A stretch of 64,000 nt of DNA from UBA699 sp050261915 (GCA_050261915.1 JBLNDT010000011.1:45610-109609), one strand, 5' to 3'. Shown: positions 8,504 through 16,912, counted from the first letter of the stretch. Made by a program: numbers and translations. The notes: a model not told the origin generated them from the sequence alone.

Positions 8504-9250
8504 ATGGGTTCAGATGATATAAAACTACTTTTAAATGAAGTTAAGCATGGAAATATATCTGTTGAAGATGCTGTTTTAAAACTTGAAGATCTCCCATATA
8601 AGGACTTGGGATTTGCTAAGATTGACAATCACAGAGAGCTTAGAGTTGGATATCCTGAGGTGCTTTACTGTGCTGGAAAAACAGTGGATCAGATATGTGA
8701 AATAATAAAATTTATGGATACAAAAAACAATAATATTCTAGGCACAAGAGCAACCAAAGAAATGTATGAGGCTGTAAAAGAAATCTGCCCTAAAGCTCAA
8801 TATAATGAGCTTGGCAAAACAATTACAATTAAAAATAAGGATATTATTCCAACTAGTTCATACATTGCTGTTGTTACAGCTGGTACTTCAGACATGCCAG
8901 TTTCAGAAGAAGCAGCCGTTACAGCTGAAATTTTCGGCAACAAGGTTGAAAGAATAAACGATGTTGGTGTGGCAGGAATTCACAGATTATTAAACAGCCT
9001 TGAAATTATTAGAGGAGCTAAGGTTGTAGTGGCAGTAGCAGGGATGGAAGGAGCCCTGGCTAGTGTTATTGGAGGTCTTATTGATAAGCCTCTTATTGCA
9101 GTGCCCACAAGTGTTGGCTATGGTGCAAATTTCGGAGGACTTTCTGCTCTGCTTTCAATGCTTAATTCCTGTGCAAGCGGTACTAGTGTAGTAAATATAG
9201 ATAACGGTTTTGGAGCTGGATACCTTGCAAGCATGATTAATAAGCTCTAA
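8504..9250 (+). CDS. larB: Pyridinium-3,5-biscarboxylate mononucleotide synthase LarB
   Basis: 248 residues from the ATG at 8504, one base after the larE stop; a GTG at 8492 is an alternative. LarB carboxylates and hydrolyses nicotinic acid adenine dinucleotide in the first step of nickel-pincer-nucleotide synthesis. The C-terminal half resembles AIR carboxylase (PurE), with VVTAGTSDMPVSEEA and VAGMEGALASVIGG. It is the last gene of the operon and meets the histidine kinase gene tail-to-tail with only 3 bp between stops; no clear terminator is visible there. Confidence 0.9.
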   Translation: MGSDDIKLLLNEVKHGNISVEDAVLKLEDLPYKDLGFAKIDNHRELRVGYPEVLYCAGKTVDQICEIIKFMDTKNNNILGTRATKEMYEAVKEICPKAQYNELGKTITIKNKDIIPTSSYIAVVTAGTSDMPVSEEAAVTAEIFGNKVERINDVGVAGIHRLLNSLEIIRGAKVVVAVAGMEGALASVIGGLIDKPLIAVPTSVGYGANFGGLSALLSMLNSCASGTSVVNIDNGFGAGYLASMINKL

Positions 9251-9253
9251 AAC

Positions 9254-11143
9254 TTATTTATTGAATTCAATTACAGTCTTAAAAAGATCTCCATCAATTT
9301 GAATATTTAACCTGCCACCTTCCATTTCCACAATGCTTTTTGCAATGGCAAGACCTAATCCAGACCCCTCAGTGCTTCTGGATTGATCCCCTCTTTTAAA
9401 TCTTTCAAAAATTTCATCCACATCAAAATTCAATTCGAAAGCAGATATGTTCTTCATTATAATATATACTTTTCCATCCTCTTCAATTATATCTATATAA
9501 ACTCTTGTATTCTTTTGTGAATACTTTAATATATTACCAATGAGATTTTCAAAAACCCTCCAGGTTTTCTTTCCATCCAAGTTTAAATATACTTTGTTTT
9601 CAGGATAACTTACTTTAAATTCAAGAGATGACTTTTCGATTTTCTCTTCAAATTCTGCAAGGGACTGATTCAGCAGTGAAACTACATCAATCATCTCCAT
9701 GTTTAGTTCTACTGAACCACTGGTTATTTTTGAAGCCTCAAAAAGATCTTCAATGATAACCTTAAGCCTCTGAGATTTCTTATCAAGTATATTTACATAT
9801 TCATTGATTTCTTCATTATTAACGGCTTTATGCTTAAGAAGGTCTATATAATTTATTATGGAAGTCAGTGGTGTTTTCAAGTCGTGGGAAACATTTGTTA
9901 TAAGTTCAGCCTTAAGCCTTTCACTCTTCATTTCGCTTTCTAGTGAATTTTTAAAGCTTTTTCTCATGTTGTTGATATTTTTGGCCAGTTGATTCAAATT
10001 TCCGTGCTGCTTTTCTTCAATGGAAAAGTTCAAGTCCCCTGAAATTATCGCTTCAGTTCCTTTAAGTATTTTATTTAAATATCTAACATTGGATAAAATA
10101 TACCTTGGAATAACAATTAGATATATAAGCACATAGGCAGTAATAAGAATGGTTAAAATAAAATTTTTATTATCAATTGATAATAAAAACGACACCATGC
10201 TGAGTCCAAAAAAACCTGTTAAGATCATTACAATGTAAACCTTAAATTCCATACTTCTGTTATGATAATTTTCAATTAACCTTCTTATTACCTTGCTGAA
10301 ATAACCATTTTTCAGCTCTGCTTTTATTTCTTCTTTTCCTTTAGGCATAATCATAATGCAAATTATCATAAAAGCAGTATATATGGTAGTTATAATTAAC
10401 TTTAATAATTGATCCGCTCCAATTGGCTTATAAAAAAATGACATGTTAAATATGTAAAATATCATAAATACATTGTAAATAAAAAATACAATAAGAGCTA
10501 AATCAATGGAAATCTTCCTATTTGGACACTTTATTTTAAATTTCATCCTTTTTAAAAACACAAGAGCAGCCAAAAATAAAAGTGCAGTAATCCCTAAAAT
10601 ATAGCTTTCCTTTATAACCCTTAGTCTTATGGATAAATAGTAATTGTTCCCTTCAATTATTTCATTGTACCCCTTTGTATTATTCAGAACTATTATGTAG
10701 CCCTCTGATTTTGTATTTCTAAGCCAATAGTTAACATCTGAATAATTACTGTCACCTATTATATAGGTCGGCAGCTTTAATGAATATAGAGCGCTTTCCT
10801 TAATATAAGAATTTATATCGGAAACGCCTTTAATATTTGTATATATTGCCTTGCCGCTATTATATACAATGTAATACTTCAAAGCAGGCTTGCTGTCCAT
10901 GTATTTTTTTATGCTAATTGGATCATAACCCTCCTTGTCAATTTCAGTGTTTAATTTAATGGCACTTTCAAGATAGTTTGCCGCTTCACTTTTAAATTGA
11001 ATGCTGCTAAAGTAGTAGTTTTTATTAAAGTAACCCCTGTTCTTAACAATATCCGCACCTAAAATCATACTTGCAGCTAAGGTTATTGATGCGGCAAAAA
11101 ATAAAAGTATAAAATATATCTTATTTCTCGATTTTATATCCAA
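9254..11143 (-). CDS. Membrane sensor histidine kinase
   Basis: 629 residues. A first membrane segment (about 10-30) and a second (about 183-203) bracket an external sensor region, followed by four more hydrophobic segments (about 215-240, 247-268, 300-325 and 330-355), an unusually long membrane part. A HAMP-like linker leads to the phosphoacceptor H-box VSHDLKTPLTS (about 418-430) and the HATPase domain ending with GSGLGLAIAKS. Translation probably starts at the TTG at 11143, overlapping the end of the response regulator gene, so the pair is coupled. The stimulus is not evident from neighbours. Confidence 0.88.
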   Translation of the reverse strand: MDIKSRNKIYFILLFFAASITLAASMILGADIVKNRGYFNKNYYFSSIQFKSEAANYLESAIKLNTEIDKEGYDPISIKKYMDSKPALKYYIVYNSGKAIYTNIKGVSDINSYIKESALYSLKLPTYIIGDSNYSDVNYWLRNTKSEGYIIVLNNTKGYNEIIEGNNYYLSIRLRVIKESYILGITALLFLAALVFLKRMKFKIKCPNRKISIDLALIVFFIYNVFMIFYIFNMSFFYKPIGADQLLKLIITTIYTAFMIICIMIMPKGKEEIKAELKNGYFSKVIRRLIENYHNRSMEFKVYIVMILTGFFGLSMVSFLLSIDNKNFILTILITAYVLIYLIVIPRYILSNVRYLNKILKGTEAIISGDLNFSIEEKQHGNLNQLAKNINNMRKSFKNSLESEMKSERLKAELITNVSHDLKTPLTSIINYIDLLKHKAVNNEEINEYVNILDKKSQRLKVIIEDLFEASKITSGSVELNMEMIDVVSLLNQSLAEFEEKIEKSSLEFKVSYPENKVYLNLDGKKTWRVFENLIGNILKYSQKNTRVYIDIIEEDGKVYIIMKNISAFELNFDVDEIFERFKRGDQSRSTEGSGLGLAIAKSIVEMEGGRLNIQIDGDLFKTVIEFNK

Positions 11144-11810
11144 TTCCCCACACCACCTTTAAATATTTCGGGTCTTTTGGGTTTATTTCTATTTTCTCCC
11201 TTATCCTTCTTATATGAACAGCAACAGTATTATCCGAATTAAAATAGGGCTCCCTCCATGCCTTTTCATATATTTGCTCAATGGAAAAAACAGTGCCCAT
11301 GTTCTCCATAAGCAACTCAAGTATTCTATATTCTATTGATGTTAAACGAACTTCTTTTCCTTCTACTGTGACAAGTTTTGTGCTCTTATTTAAAACCAAG
11401 CCTCTTAAACTAATTTCATCTTCACTTTTATTATAGTTTCCAAGATTCACATATCTTCTCAATTGAGATTTAGTTCTTGCAATTAATTCCAAAGGATTAA
11501 ATGGTTTTGTTATGTAGTCATCTGCACCTATGTTTAATCCCATTACCTTATCTGTATCTTCTGATTTTGCAGATAAAATTATAATTGGTATATTCTTGCT
11601 TTTTCTTATGTTAATAGTTGCTTGTATTCCATCCATTTTAGGCATCATTATATCCATTAATATTAAATGAATCTCATTTTCCTCCAATAGGCTTAAGGCT
11701 TCTAACCCGTCTGCTGCCTTAAACACATTCATCCCCTGGTCTCTTAAATATATTTCAATGGCATTTCGTATTTCTTCATCATCGTCCACAACTAAAATAT
11801 TATACTGCAC
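11121..11810 (-). CDS. OmpR-family response regulator
   Basis: 229 residues from a GTG at 11810 with AAGGGTGGG nine bases upstream; the longer frame to 11828 abuts a TATAAT (11833-11838), leaving no room for a leader. The receiver domain shows the acidic pair DDDEE near residues 9-13, the phosphorylatable Asp in LMDIMMPKMDG and the conserved Lys in DDYITKPF. The C-terminal winged helix (about 130-229) contains VAVHIRRIREKI, the recognition helix typical of OmpR/PhoB proteins. It works with the downstream overlapping kinase gene. Confidence 0.9.
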   Translation of the reverse strand: MQYNILVVDDDEEIRNAIEIYLRDQGMNVFKAADGLEALSLLEENEIHLILMDIMMPKMDGIQATINIRKSKNIPIIILSAKSEDTDKVMGLNIGADDYITKPFNPLELIARTKSQLRRYVNLGNYNKSEDEISLRGLVLNKSTKLVTVEGKEVRLTSIEYRILELLMENMGTVFSIEQIYEKAWREPYFNSDNTVAVHIRRIREKIEINPKDPKYLKVVWGIGYKIEK

Positions 11811-11969
11811 CTTAATCCCACCCTTCACATAAATTATACCATGTTAAGCTTAGTTTTTTTGAGATTAAATTTATTAAGAATTTATTAACTGCTTATTTTA
11901 AATTTAATATTTATTTTGAAAAATGAAAGCGTATACATAAATTCTTTTAAAAAAAATTAATAAAAAGTG

Positions 11970-11998
11970 TTGACATTATAAAAAATACATGATAAATT
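11970..11998 (+). promoter_or_regulatory. Sigma-A promoter of the ilvC T-box leader
   Basis: A perfect -35 TTGACA (11970-11975) is separated by 17 bp from TAAATT (11993-11998). Transcription would begin near 12005, at the start of the T-box leader. The leuC leader promoter has the same two hexamers with the same spacing. Confidence 0.8.
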
Positions 11999-12004
11999 GA
12001 TTAA

Positions 12005-12225
12005 AATAATAAATGCATTGACGAGGAAGAGTAAGAAGGTCAGAACTTTTAAAGAGAGTGGGGTTAGGTGAAAGCCCACAAAGGGATAAATTCTGAAAAT
12101 CACCTCCGAGCAGCAGGCTGAATATTAGTAAGCCACGCCGGCAAAGCCGTTAAAAGTTTGAGTAATAAAATGGGTGGTACCGCGAGCAGACTTCGCCCCA
12201 ATCTGGGTTGAGTCTGTTTTTTTTA
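12005..12225 (+). ncRNA. T-box riboswitch, isoleucine-specific, upstream of ilvC
   Basis: The leader carries the T-box core TGGGTGGTACCGCG (12171-12184) that pairs with the tRNA acceptor end, the AGAGAGTGGGG and GGTGAAAGCCC Stem I elements, and a terminator (CAGACT ... AGTCTG then eight T, ending about 12224). The specifier position after the GAAA bulge and before A-CC reads ATC (12099-12101), an isoleucine codon. Uncharged tRNA-Ile would stabilise the antiterminator and switch on ilvC. Outer boundaries are estimates. Confidence 0.9.
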
Positions 12226-12326
12226 TGCAAAATTTTAAACCGCCCGCAAAAATTGCATGTAATCACTAGTGAAATTTTAATATGCAGAATATTTTGGCAA
12301 AACAACAAATTATATGGAGGTTCAAT

Positions 12327-13331
12327 ATGGCAAAACTATATTATGATAATGACGCAGATTTAAAATTATTTCAAGGAAAGAAAGTAGCCGTTATTGGTTA
12401 TGGAAGTCAAGGGCATGCACATGCTCTAAACATGAAGGATAACGGAGTGGATGTTGTTGTTGGTCTTTATGAAGGCAGTAAATCATGGAAAAGAGCTGAA
12501 GCTGCAGGTCTTGAAGTTGATGAAGTAAGCAGTGCTGTCAGCAAATCAGATTTCGTAATGGTTCTTATTCCAGATGAAAAACAAGCAAAATTGTACAAGG
12601 AAAAAATTGAGCCAAATTTAACACCTGAAAAGTCTTTAATTTTTGCACACGGGTTCAATATTCATTTTGGTCAAATCCTCCCTCCTGCTGATGTAGATGT
12701 ATTCATGGTAGCACCAAAGGGACCAGGACATACAGTTAGAAGCCAGTTTACTGAAGGCGCCGGAGTTCCTTGCTTAATTGCAGTACATCAAGACTTTACA
12801 GGAAAGGCTAAAGAAAATGCTCTTGCATATGCAAAAGCAATTGGAGGAACCAGAGCTGGAGTTCTAGAAACCACCTTCAAGGAAGAAACAGAAACAGACT
12901 TGTTTGGTGAGCAGGCAGTACTTTGCGGAGGAGTTACTGAACTAATTAAAGCAGGTTTTGATACCTTGGTTGCAGCGGGATACCAGCCTGAAAGCGCATA
13001 TTTTGAATGCTGCCATGAAATGAAACTTATCGTGGATCTTATGAACCAGGGCGGATTAAGCACAATGAGATATTCTATCAGCGATACAGCTGAATATGGT
13101 GACTATGTAACAGGAAAAAGGATTATAACTGAAGATACAAGAAAGGAAATGAAAAAAGTACTTTCAGAAATTCAGGACGGAACCTTTGCAAAGAACTGGT
13201 TAGTTGAAAACCAGGTAGGAAGACCATACTTCAATTCAGTTAGAAGAATGGAAAAGGAGCACCTAATTGAAAAGGTTGGGGCTGAGCTAAGAGAAATGAT
13301 GCCTTTTGTTAAGAAAAATAAAGTTGAATAA
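12327..13331 (+). CDS. ilvC: Ketol-acid reductoisomerase
   Basis: 334 residues from the ATG at 12327, which follows TGGAGG by a normal gap; the frame upstream of it belongs to the leader. The NADPH-binding site GYGSQGHAHALN lies near residues 23-34. The C-terminal metal-binding domain contains the EETETDLFGEQ acidic motif that holds two Mg ions. It converts acetolactate and acetohydroxybutyrate to the dihydroxy acids of valine/leucine and isoleucine synthesis. Its own T-box lies upstream, and a second isoleucine T-box separates it from ilvE. No ilvB, ilvN or ilvD is in the window. Confidence 0.95.
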   Translation: MAKLYYDNDADLKLFQGKKVAVIGYGSQGHAHALNMKDNGVDVVVGLYEGSKSWKRAEAAGLEVDEVSSAVSKSDFVMVLIPDEKQAKLYKEKIEPNLTPEKSLIFAHGFNIHFGQILPPADVDVFMVAPKGPGHTVRSQFTEGAGVPCLIAVHQDFTGKAKENALAYAKAIGGTRAGVLETTFKEETETDLFGEQAVLCGGVTELIKAGFDTLVAAGYQPESAYFECCHEMKLIVDLMNQGGLSTMRYSISDTAEYGDYVTGKRIITEDTRKEMKKVLSEIQDGTFAKNWLVENQVGRPYFNSVRRMEKEHLIEKVGAELREMMPFVKKNKVE

Positions 13332-13344
13332 TACTCGTTGATGG

Positions 13345-13575
13345 AAAAAGTAAAAATCAATGTATGGAATAAAGAGAACCGGGTTTGGTGAGAAACGGCT
13401 TCCATAGGATTTTGAAGATCATTCCAGAGAGCATGAGCAGAAAATAAGTAAGTTCATGAGGGTTCACCCTATATAGTGATTCAATGAGGTCATTTAATTA
13501 TGATGAATTTGGGTGGTACCACGGAGGCAAGCCTTTCGTCCCTGTATATACAAGGATGAAAGGCTTATTTTTTAT
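13345..13575 (+). ncRNA. T-box riboswitch, isoleucine-specific, between ilvC and ilvE
   Basis: The core GGGTGGTACCACGG is at 13511-13524 and is followed by a terminator (GCCTTTCgTCC ... GGAtGAAAGGC then T-run, about 13531-13574). The specifier after TTTGAAG reads ATC (13418-13420), isoleucine. I see no strong promoter between ilvC and this leader, so it probably acts as an internal attenuator on the ilvC transcript. The core has ACCACGG instead of the ACCGCG seen in the other four T-boxes here. Confidence 0.88.
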
Positions 13576-13592
13576 AAATCGGGAGGAATAAA

Positions 13593-14513
13593 ATGGAAAA
13601 ATCATACGTTTTTTATCAAGGTGAAATTGTTGAAGAAAAAGAAGTAAGTATTAGCATTAGATGTAAAGCCTTCAATTATGGCTTGGCTGTATTTGAAGGA
13701 ATTAGGGCATATTGGGATGGCGAAGAGGAACAATTGTTTGTATTCAGGATGAAAGAGCATTATGACAGACTGCTCCAATCCTGTAAAACCACATATATAA
13801 ACATTCCTTATACATCAGAAGAACTGAGTAATTATACAGTTGAACTTCTTAGGAAAAATAACTTTAAAGGAACAACTTATATAAGACCAGTGGCCTTTAA
13901 GGGTTCAGATGCTTTAGCCCCTACCCTTTTAGATGATGACAACAGGGTGATTATTTACTGCCAGCCCCTTGGAAGCTACACAGGAAAAGATGAACTAAGG
14001 GTTGCTGTAAGCTCCTGGACCAGACTTGAAGACAACATGCTCCCTCCAAGAACAAAAGCCAGTGCAGCATATATGAATTCAGGGTTGGCATCCCTGGAGG
14101 TTGTTCAAAATGGTTTTGATGAAGCAATATTTTTAACTAAGGATGGTCATGTCTGCGAAGGACCTGGTGAGAATATCTTCTTGGTTAAAAACGGAAAACT
14201 GATAACCCCTTCTGTATCTGAAAACATCCTTGAAGGCATAACAAGAAACACTGTAATGCTGCTGGCAAAAGAAGAGCTTGGAATGGAAGTTATTGAGCGA
14301 AGAGTTTCAAGAACAGAACTCTACAATTCAGAAGAAGTATTCTTCAGCGGAACAGCAATGGAAGTTACTTCAGTGGTAGAAGTTGACAGAAGAAAAGTAG
14401 GCACAGGTCACCAAGGTGAAACCTGTAAGAAAATAAAAGATTTATTCTTTGGATTAACCACAGGGAAAAATGAAAAATACGCACATTACTGTACCCCAGT
14501 ATATAAAAAGTAA
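13593..14513 (+). CDS. ilvE: Branched-chain amino acid aminotransferase
   Basis: 306 residues, class IV PLP-dependent aminotransferase. It has YGLAVFEGIRAY near residues 29-40, the conserved K-A-S-A-A-Y-M-N-S segment, and EGPGENIFLVKNG with the LEGITRN cofactor phosphate loop after it. It transaminates the 2-keto acids to valine, leucine and isoleucine, as the last step of each pathway. The ribosome-binding site GGGAGG sits after the T-box terminator. Two small paralogous ORFs follow with 20-bp gaps, so they are probably cotranscribed. Confidence 0.93.
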   Translation: MEKSYVFYQGEIVEEKEVSISIRCKAFNYGLAVFEGIRAYWDGEEEQLFVFRMKEHYDRLLQSCKTTYINIPYTSEELSNYTVELLRKNNFKGTTYIRPVAFKGSDALAPTLLDDDNRVIIYCQPLGSYTGKDELRVAVSSWTRLEDNMLPPRTKASAAYMNSGLASLEVVQNGFDEAIFLTKDGHVCEGPGENIFLVKNGKLITPSVSENILEGITRNTVMLLAKEELGMEVIERRVSRTELYNSEEVFFSGTAMEVTSVVEVDRRKVGTGHQGETCKKIKDLFFGLTTGKNEKYAHYCTPVYKK

Positions 14514-14533
14514 TTTATTAGGAGGAATTTAAT

Positions 14534-14680
14534 ATGAAAAATAATAGAAATTTTAAAGAGGAAAATAACAATTCAAAGGTTCACGCAGGCGGCAGAGATT
14601 ACTATGAATACTTAAAAAGCATGAAAAATGATAACCCATTTGAAGTTGAAGAATATGCTGCGGCATTTATAACATTATAA
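14534..14680 (+). CDS. Small protein A of a three-member paralogous family, function unknown
   Basis: 48 residues, ATG at 14534 with GGAGGAATTT upstream, 20 bp after ilvE. It is hydrophilic, with no membrane segment, signal peptide or cysteine. The core SKVHAGGRDYYEYLKSMK and the C-terminal EEYAAAFITL match two further small ORFs at 14703 and 15433. Codons for shared residues differ between copies (for example GGC GGC here against GGA GGA in the other two), which supports selection on the protein. I do not recognise the family. Its position in the branched-chain operon suggests a role in regulating or assisting that pathway, but this is inference. Confidence 0.75.
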   Translation: MKNNRNFKEENNNSKVHAGGRDYYEYLKSMKNDNPFEVEEYAAAFITL

Positions 14681-14702
14681 AAATAATAAGGAGGATTTAA
14701 TT

Positions 14703-14843
14703 ATGAAAAATGAAGTAAAAAAATCAAGAGAAGAGTATAATAATTCATTAGTTGCTGGAGGAAAAGAATACTACGGATACCTTAAAGACTTGAAAAAGGA
14801 TACAGATAGCGACGAATACTCAGCATCCTTCATGACCTTTTAA
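14703..14843 (+). CDS. Small protein B of the same paralogous family
   Basis: 46 residues, ATG at 14703 with AAGGAGGATTT upstream. It follows protein A by 22 bp. The shared core here is SLVAGGKEYYGYLKDLK, and the shared C-terminal end is DEYSASFMTF. Conserved across the three copies are the double glycine, a basic-acidic-YY unit, a Leu-basic unit, M/L-K, then E-Y-[SA]-A-[SA]-F and a hydrophobic end. The protein is highly charged and probably soluble. No terminator hairpin follows; the promoter of the leu leader begins 29 bp downstream. Confidence 0.75.
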   Translation: MKNEVKKSREEYNNSLVAGGKEYYGYLKDLKKDTDSDEYSASFMTF

Positions 14844-14872
14844 AAAAAATAAATATATTTTTCAAAATACTA

Positions 14873-14901
14873 TTGACATAATCTTTTAAATGTTGTAAAT
14901 T
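14873..14901 (+). promoter_or_regulatory. Sigma-A promoter of the leu operon leader
   Basis: TTGACA (14873-14878), 17-bp spacer, TAAATT (14896-14901). The hexamers and spacing are identical to the ilvC leader promoter. It drives the tandem T-box leader, small protein C and leuCDB. Confidence 0.8.
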
Positions 14902-14919
14902 ATTAAACAATATATAAAA

Positions 14920-15126
14920 ACTATGACAGGGACAAGTAAGTATGGTAAATGTTTCAAAGAGAACGGGGCTTGGTGGAAACCCGTAAACATTCCTATTGAA
15001 ACTCACCCTTAAGTTGCAGGCTGAATCAAGTAAGCTGTGCCGGCATTGCCGTTATTAAATTAAGTTATAAATTTGGGTGGTACCGCGACACATTTCTCGC
15101 CCCATGAGGAATGTGTCTTTTTTATT
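14920..15126 (+). ncRNA. T-box riboswitch 1 of a tandem pair, leucine-specific
   Basis: Core TTGGGTGGTACCGCG is near 15073-15087, followed by a terminator GACACATT ... AATGTGTC plus T-run (about 15086-15124). The specifier in TTGAAACTCACCC reads CTC (15002-15004), leucine. It is followed by a second, nearly identical T-box about 231 bp further on, so transcription must pass two leucine checkpoints before leuC. Confidence 0.9.
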
Positions 15127-15149
15127 ATCCAAAATTAAATATGTACAAA

Positions 15150-15360
15150 AAGCTATGACAGGATCAAGTAAATGTGCCTATGTTTTAAAGAGAGTGGGGT
15201 CTGGTGGAAACCCATAAATATGCATGTTGAAACTCACCCTTAAGCTGCAGGCTGAATCAAGTAAGCTGCGCCGGCATTGCCGTTATTAAATTAAGTTATA
15301 AATTTGGGTGGTACCGCGACAGTCTTCTCGCCCCAAGAGAGAAGGACTGTCTTTTTTATT
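15150..15360 (+). ncRNA. T-box riboswitch 2 of a tandem pair, leucine-specific
   Basis: Core TTGGGTGGTACCGCGAC is near 15304-15320, with the terminator GACAGTC ... GACTGTC and T-run (about 15318-15357). The specifier CTC is at 15233-15235. Long blocks, including the GCAGGCTGAATCAAGTAAGC and GCCGTTATTAAATTAAG stretches, are identical to T-box 1, while the terminator stems differ in sequence but keep their pairing. That pattern indicates a fairly recent local duplication with both copies kept functional. Confidence 0.9.
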
Positions 15361-15432
15361 TCAAAAATTATTTTTCATCTGGCCAGTGAAAAATAAAAAT
15401 ATAAATTAAAAAAATTTAAGGAGGAAATTACA

Positions 15433-15609
15433 ATGACAAGAAATTCAAATATGATAGAATCTTCAAATTCAAGAAATATGGGAGAAAATATAAGAACAAG
15501 CACTTCAGTATATTCTGGAGGAAAAGAATACTATCAGCATTTAAGAGATATGAAAAGTGAAAATTCAAGTGAGAGCTGTGAATATTCCGCATCATTCATG
15601 ATGTTCTAA
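15433..15609 (+). CDS. Small protein C of the paralogous family, first gene of the leu operon
   Basis: 58 residues, ATG at 15433 with AAGGAGGAAATTAC upstream. An N-terminal extension rich in Asn, Ser and Arg precedes the shared core SVYSGGKEYYQHLRDMK and the C-terminal CEYSASFMMF. It is the first coding region after the tandem leucine T-boxes and lies 37 bp before leuC, so it would be made whenever leucine is short. It has one cysteine and no membrane segment. Function unknown; it is too conserved against the two other copies to be a chance frame. Confidence 0.75.
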   Translation: MTRNSNMIESSNSRNMGENIRTSTSVYSGGKEYYQHLRDMKSENSSESCEYSASFMMF

Positions 15610-15646
15610 AAAATTATTTTAACAGAGCTTAAAAGGAGGCAGTTAA

Positions 15647-16912
15647 ATGGGAATGACAATGACCCAAAAGATTTTGGCAGCACACTCTGGTACAGATATT
15701 GTTAAACCAGGTCAGTTAATAAAAGCTAAGCTTGATCTGGTATTAGGAAATGATATTACAACACCAGTTGCAATTAAGGAATTTGACAAAATAGGTTTTG
15801 ATAAAGTTTTTGACAAAAAGAAAATTGCTATTGTTCCAGACCACTTCACCCCTAACAAAGATATAAAATCTGCAGAGCAATGCAAATGCTGCAGAGAGTT
15901 TGCTCATAAAATGGAAATAGAAAATTATTTTGAAATTGGCGAAATGGGGATTGAACATGCATTAATCCCTGAAAAAGGTCTTGCAGTTCCAGGGGATGTT
16001 ATTATAGGTGCAGACTCCCACACCTGCACCTATGGAGCCCTGGGAGCCTTCTCCACAGGAATTGGAAGTACTGATATGGGAGCTGGAATGGCTACCGGAG
16101 AAGCTTGGTTTAAGGTGCCTGAAGCAATTAAGTTTGAACTTTCCGGCAAGCTTTCCAAATGGGTCAGCGGCAAAGATGTAATACTTCATATTATAGGCAA
16201 AATAGGTGTGGACGGTGCCCTTTATAAATCTATGGAATTCACAGGTGAAGGACTTTCAAACCTTTCCATGGACGATAGATTCACCATGGCAAATATGGCA
16301 ATTGAAGCAGGTGCAAAAAATGGTATTTTCGAAGTTGACGAAAAAACAATAGATTATATTAAGGAGCATTCAAAACGAGATTATAAAATATACAAGGCAG
16401 ATAGTGATGCAGTTTACTCTGAAACAATTAATATTGACCTGTCTAAGATAAGACCTACTGTCTCCTTCCCCCATATTCCAGATAATACAAGAACCATCGA
16501 TAAGGTTGGAACAGTAAATATTGATCAGGTTGTTATCGGTTCCTGCACAAATGGAAGAATAGATGATTTAAGAGCTGCAGCTTCGGTTTTAAAAGGAAGA
16601 AAAGTAAATAAAAACGTAAGGACTATAATATTTCCTGCAACTCAAAAAATATATCTTCAGGCTATTAGAGAAGGCCTTATCGAAATATTCATAGAGGCCG
16701 GAGCAGTGGTAAGCACTCCAACCTGTGGTCCTTGTCTTGGAGGACATATGGGAGTACTTGCAGCAGGTGAAAGAGCAGTTGCCACTACCAACAGAAACTT
16801 TGTAGGAAGAATGGGACACCCGGAAAGCGAAGTATACCTGGCAAGTCCTGCAGTTGCTGCAGCATCAGCTGTTACAGGAAAAATTTCATCACCTGAGGAG
16901 GTAGTGCTTTGA
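15647..16912 (+). CDS. leuC: 3-isopropylmalate dehydratase large subunit
   Basis: 421 residues, the short archaeal/clostridial type. The [4Fe-4S] ligands are the Cys in GSCTNGR and the pair in TPTCGPCLGG. Substrate-binding segments include GADSHTCTYGALGAF. With LeuD it isomerises 2-isopropylmalate to 3-isopropylmalate. AAAGGAGGCAG precedes the ATG. The end overlaps leuD. Confidence 0.94.
   Translation: MGMTMTQKILAAHSGTDIVKPGQLIKAKLDLVLGNDITTPVAIKEFDKIGFDKVFDKKKIAIVPDHFTPNKDIKSAEQCKCCREFAHKMEIENYFEIGEMGIEHALIPEKGLAVPGDVIIGADSHTCTYGALGAFSTGIGSTDMGAGMATGEAWFKVPEAIKFELSGKLSKWVSGKDVILHIIGKIGVDGALYKSMEFTGEGLSNLSMDDRFTMANMAIEAGAKNGIFEVDEKTIDYIKEHSKRDYKIYKADSDAVYSETINIDLSKIRPTVSFPHIPDNTRTIDKVGTVNIDQVVIGSCTNGRIDDLRAAASVLKGRKVNKNVRTIIFPATQKIYLQAIREGLIEIFIEAGAVVSTPTCGPCLGGHMGVLAAGERAVATTNRNFVGRMGHPESEVYLASPAVAAASAVTGKISSPEEVVL

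Noticed and set aside
12080..12105. Partial CodY-box-like AATTCTGAAAAT within the ilvC leader
   Set aside because: It overlaps the T-box specifier loop, which accounts for the sequence, and it does not match the full 15-base CodY motif.
14534..15609. The small paralogous ORFs as leader peptides of a ribosome-stalling attenuator
   Set aside because: They lack runs of Leu, Ile or Val codons, the C set lies after the T-box terminators, and they share a conserved protein motif; T-boxes already do the sensing.
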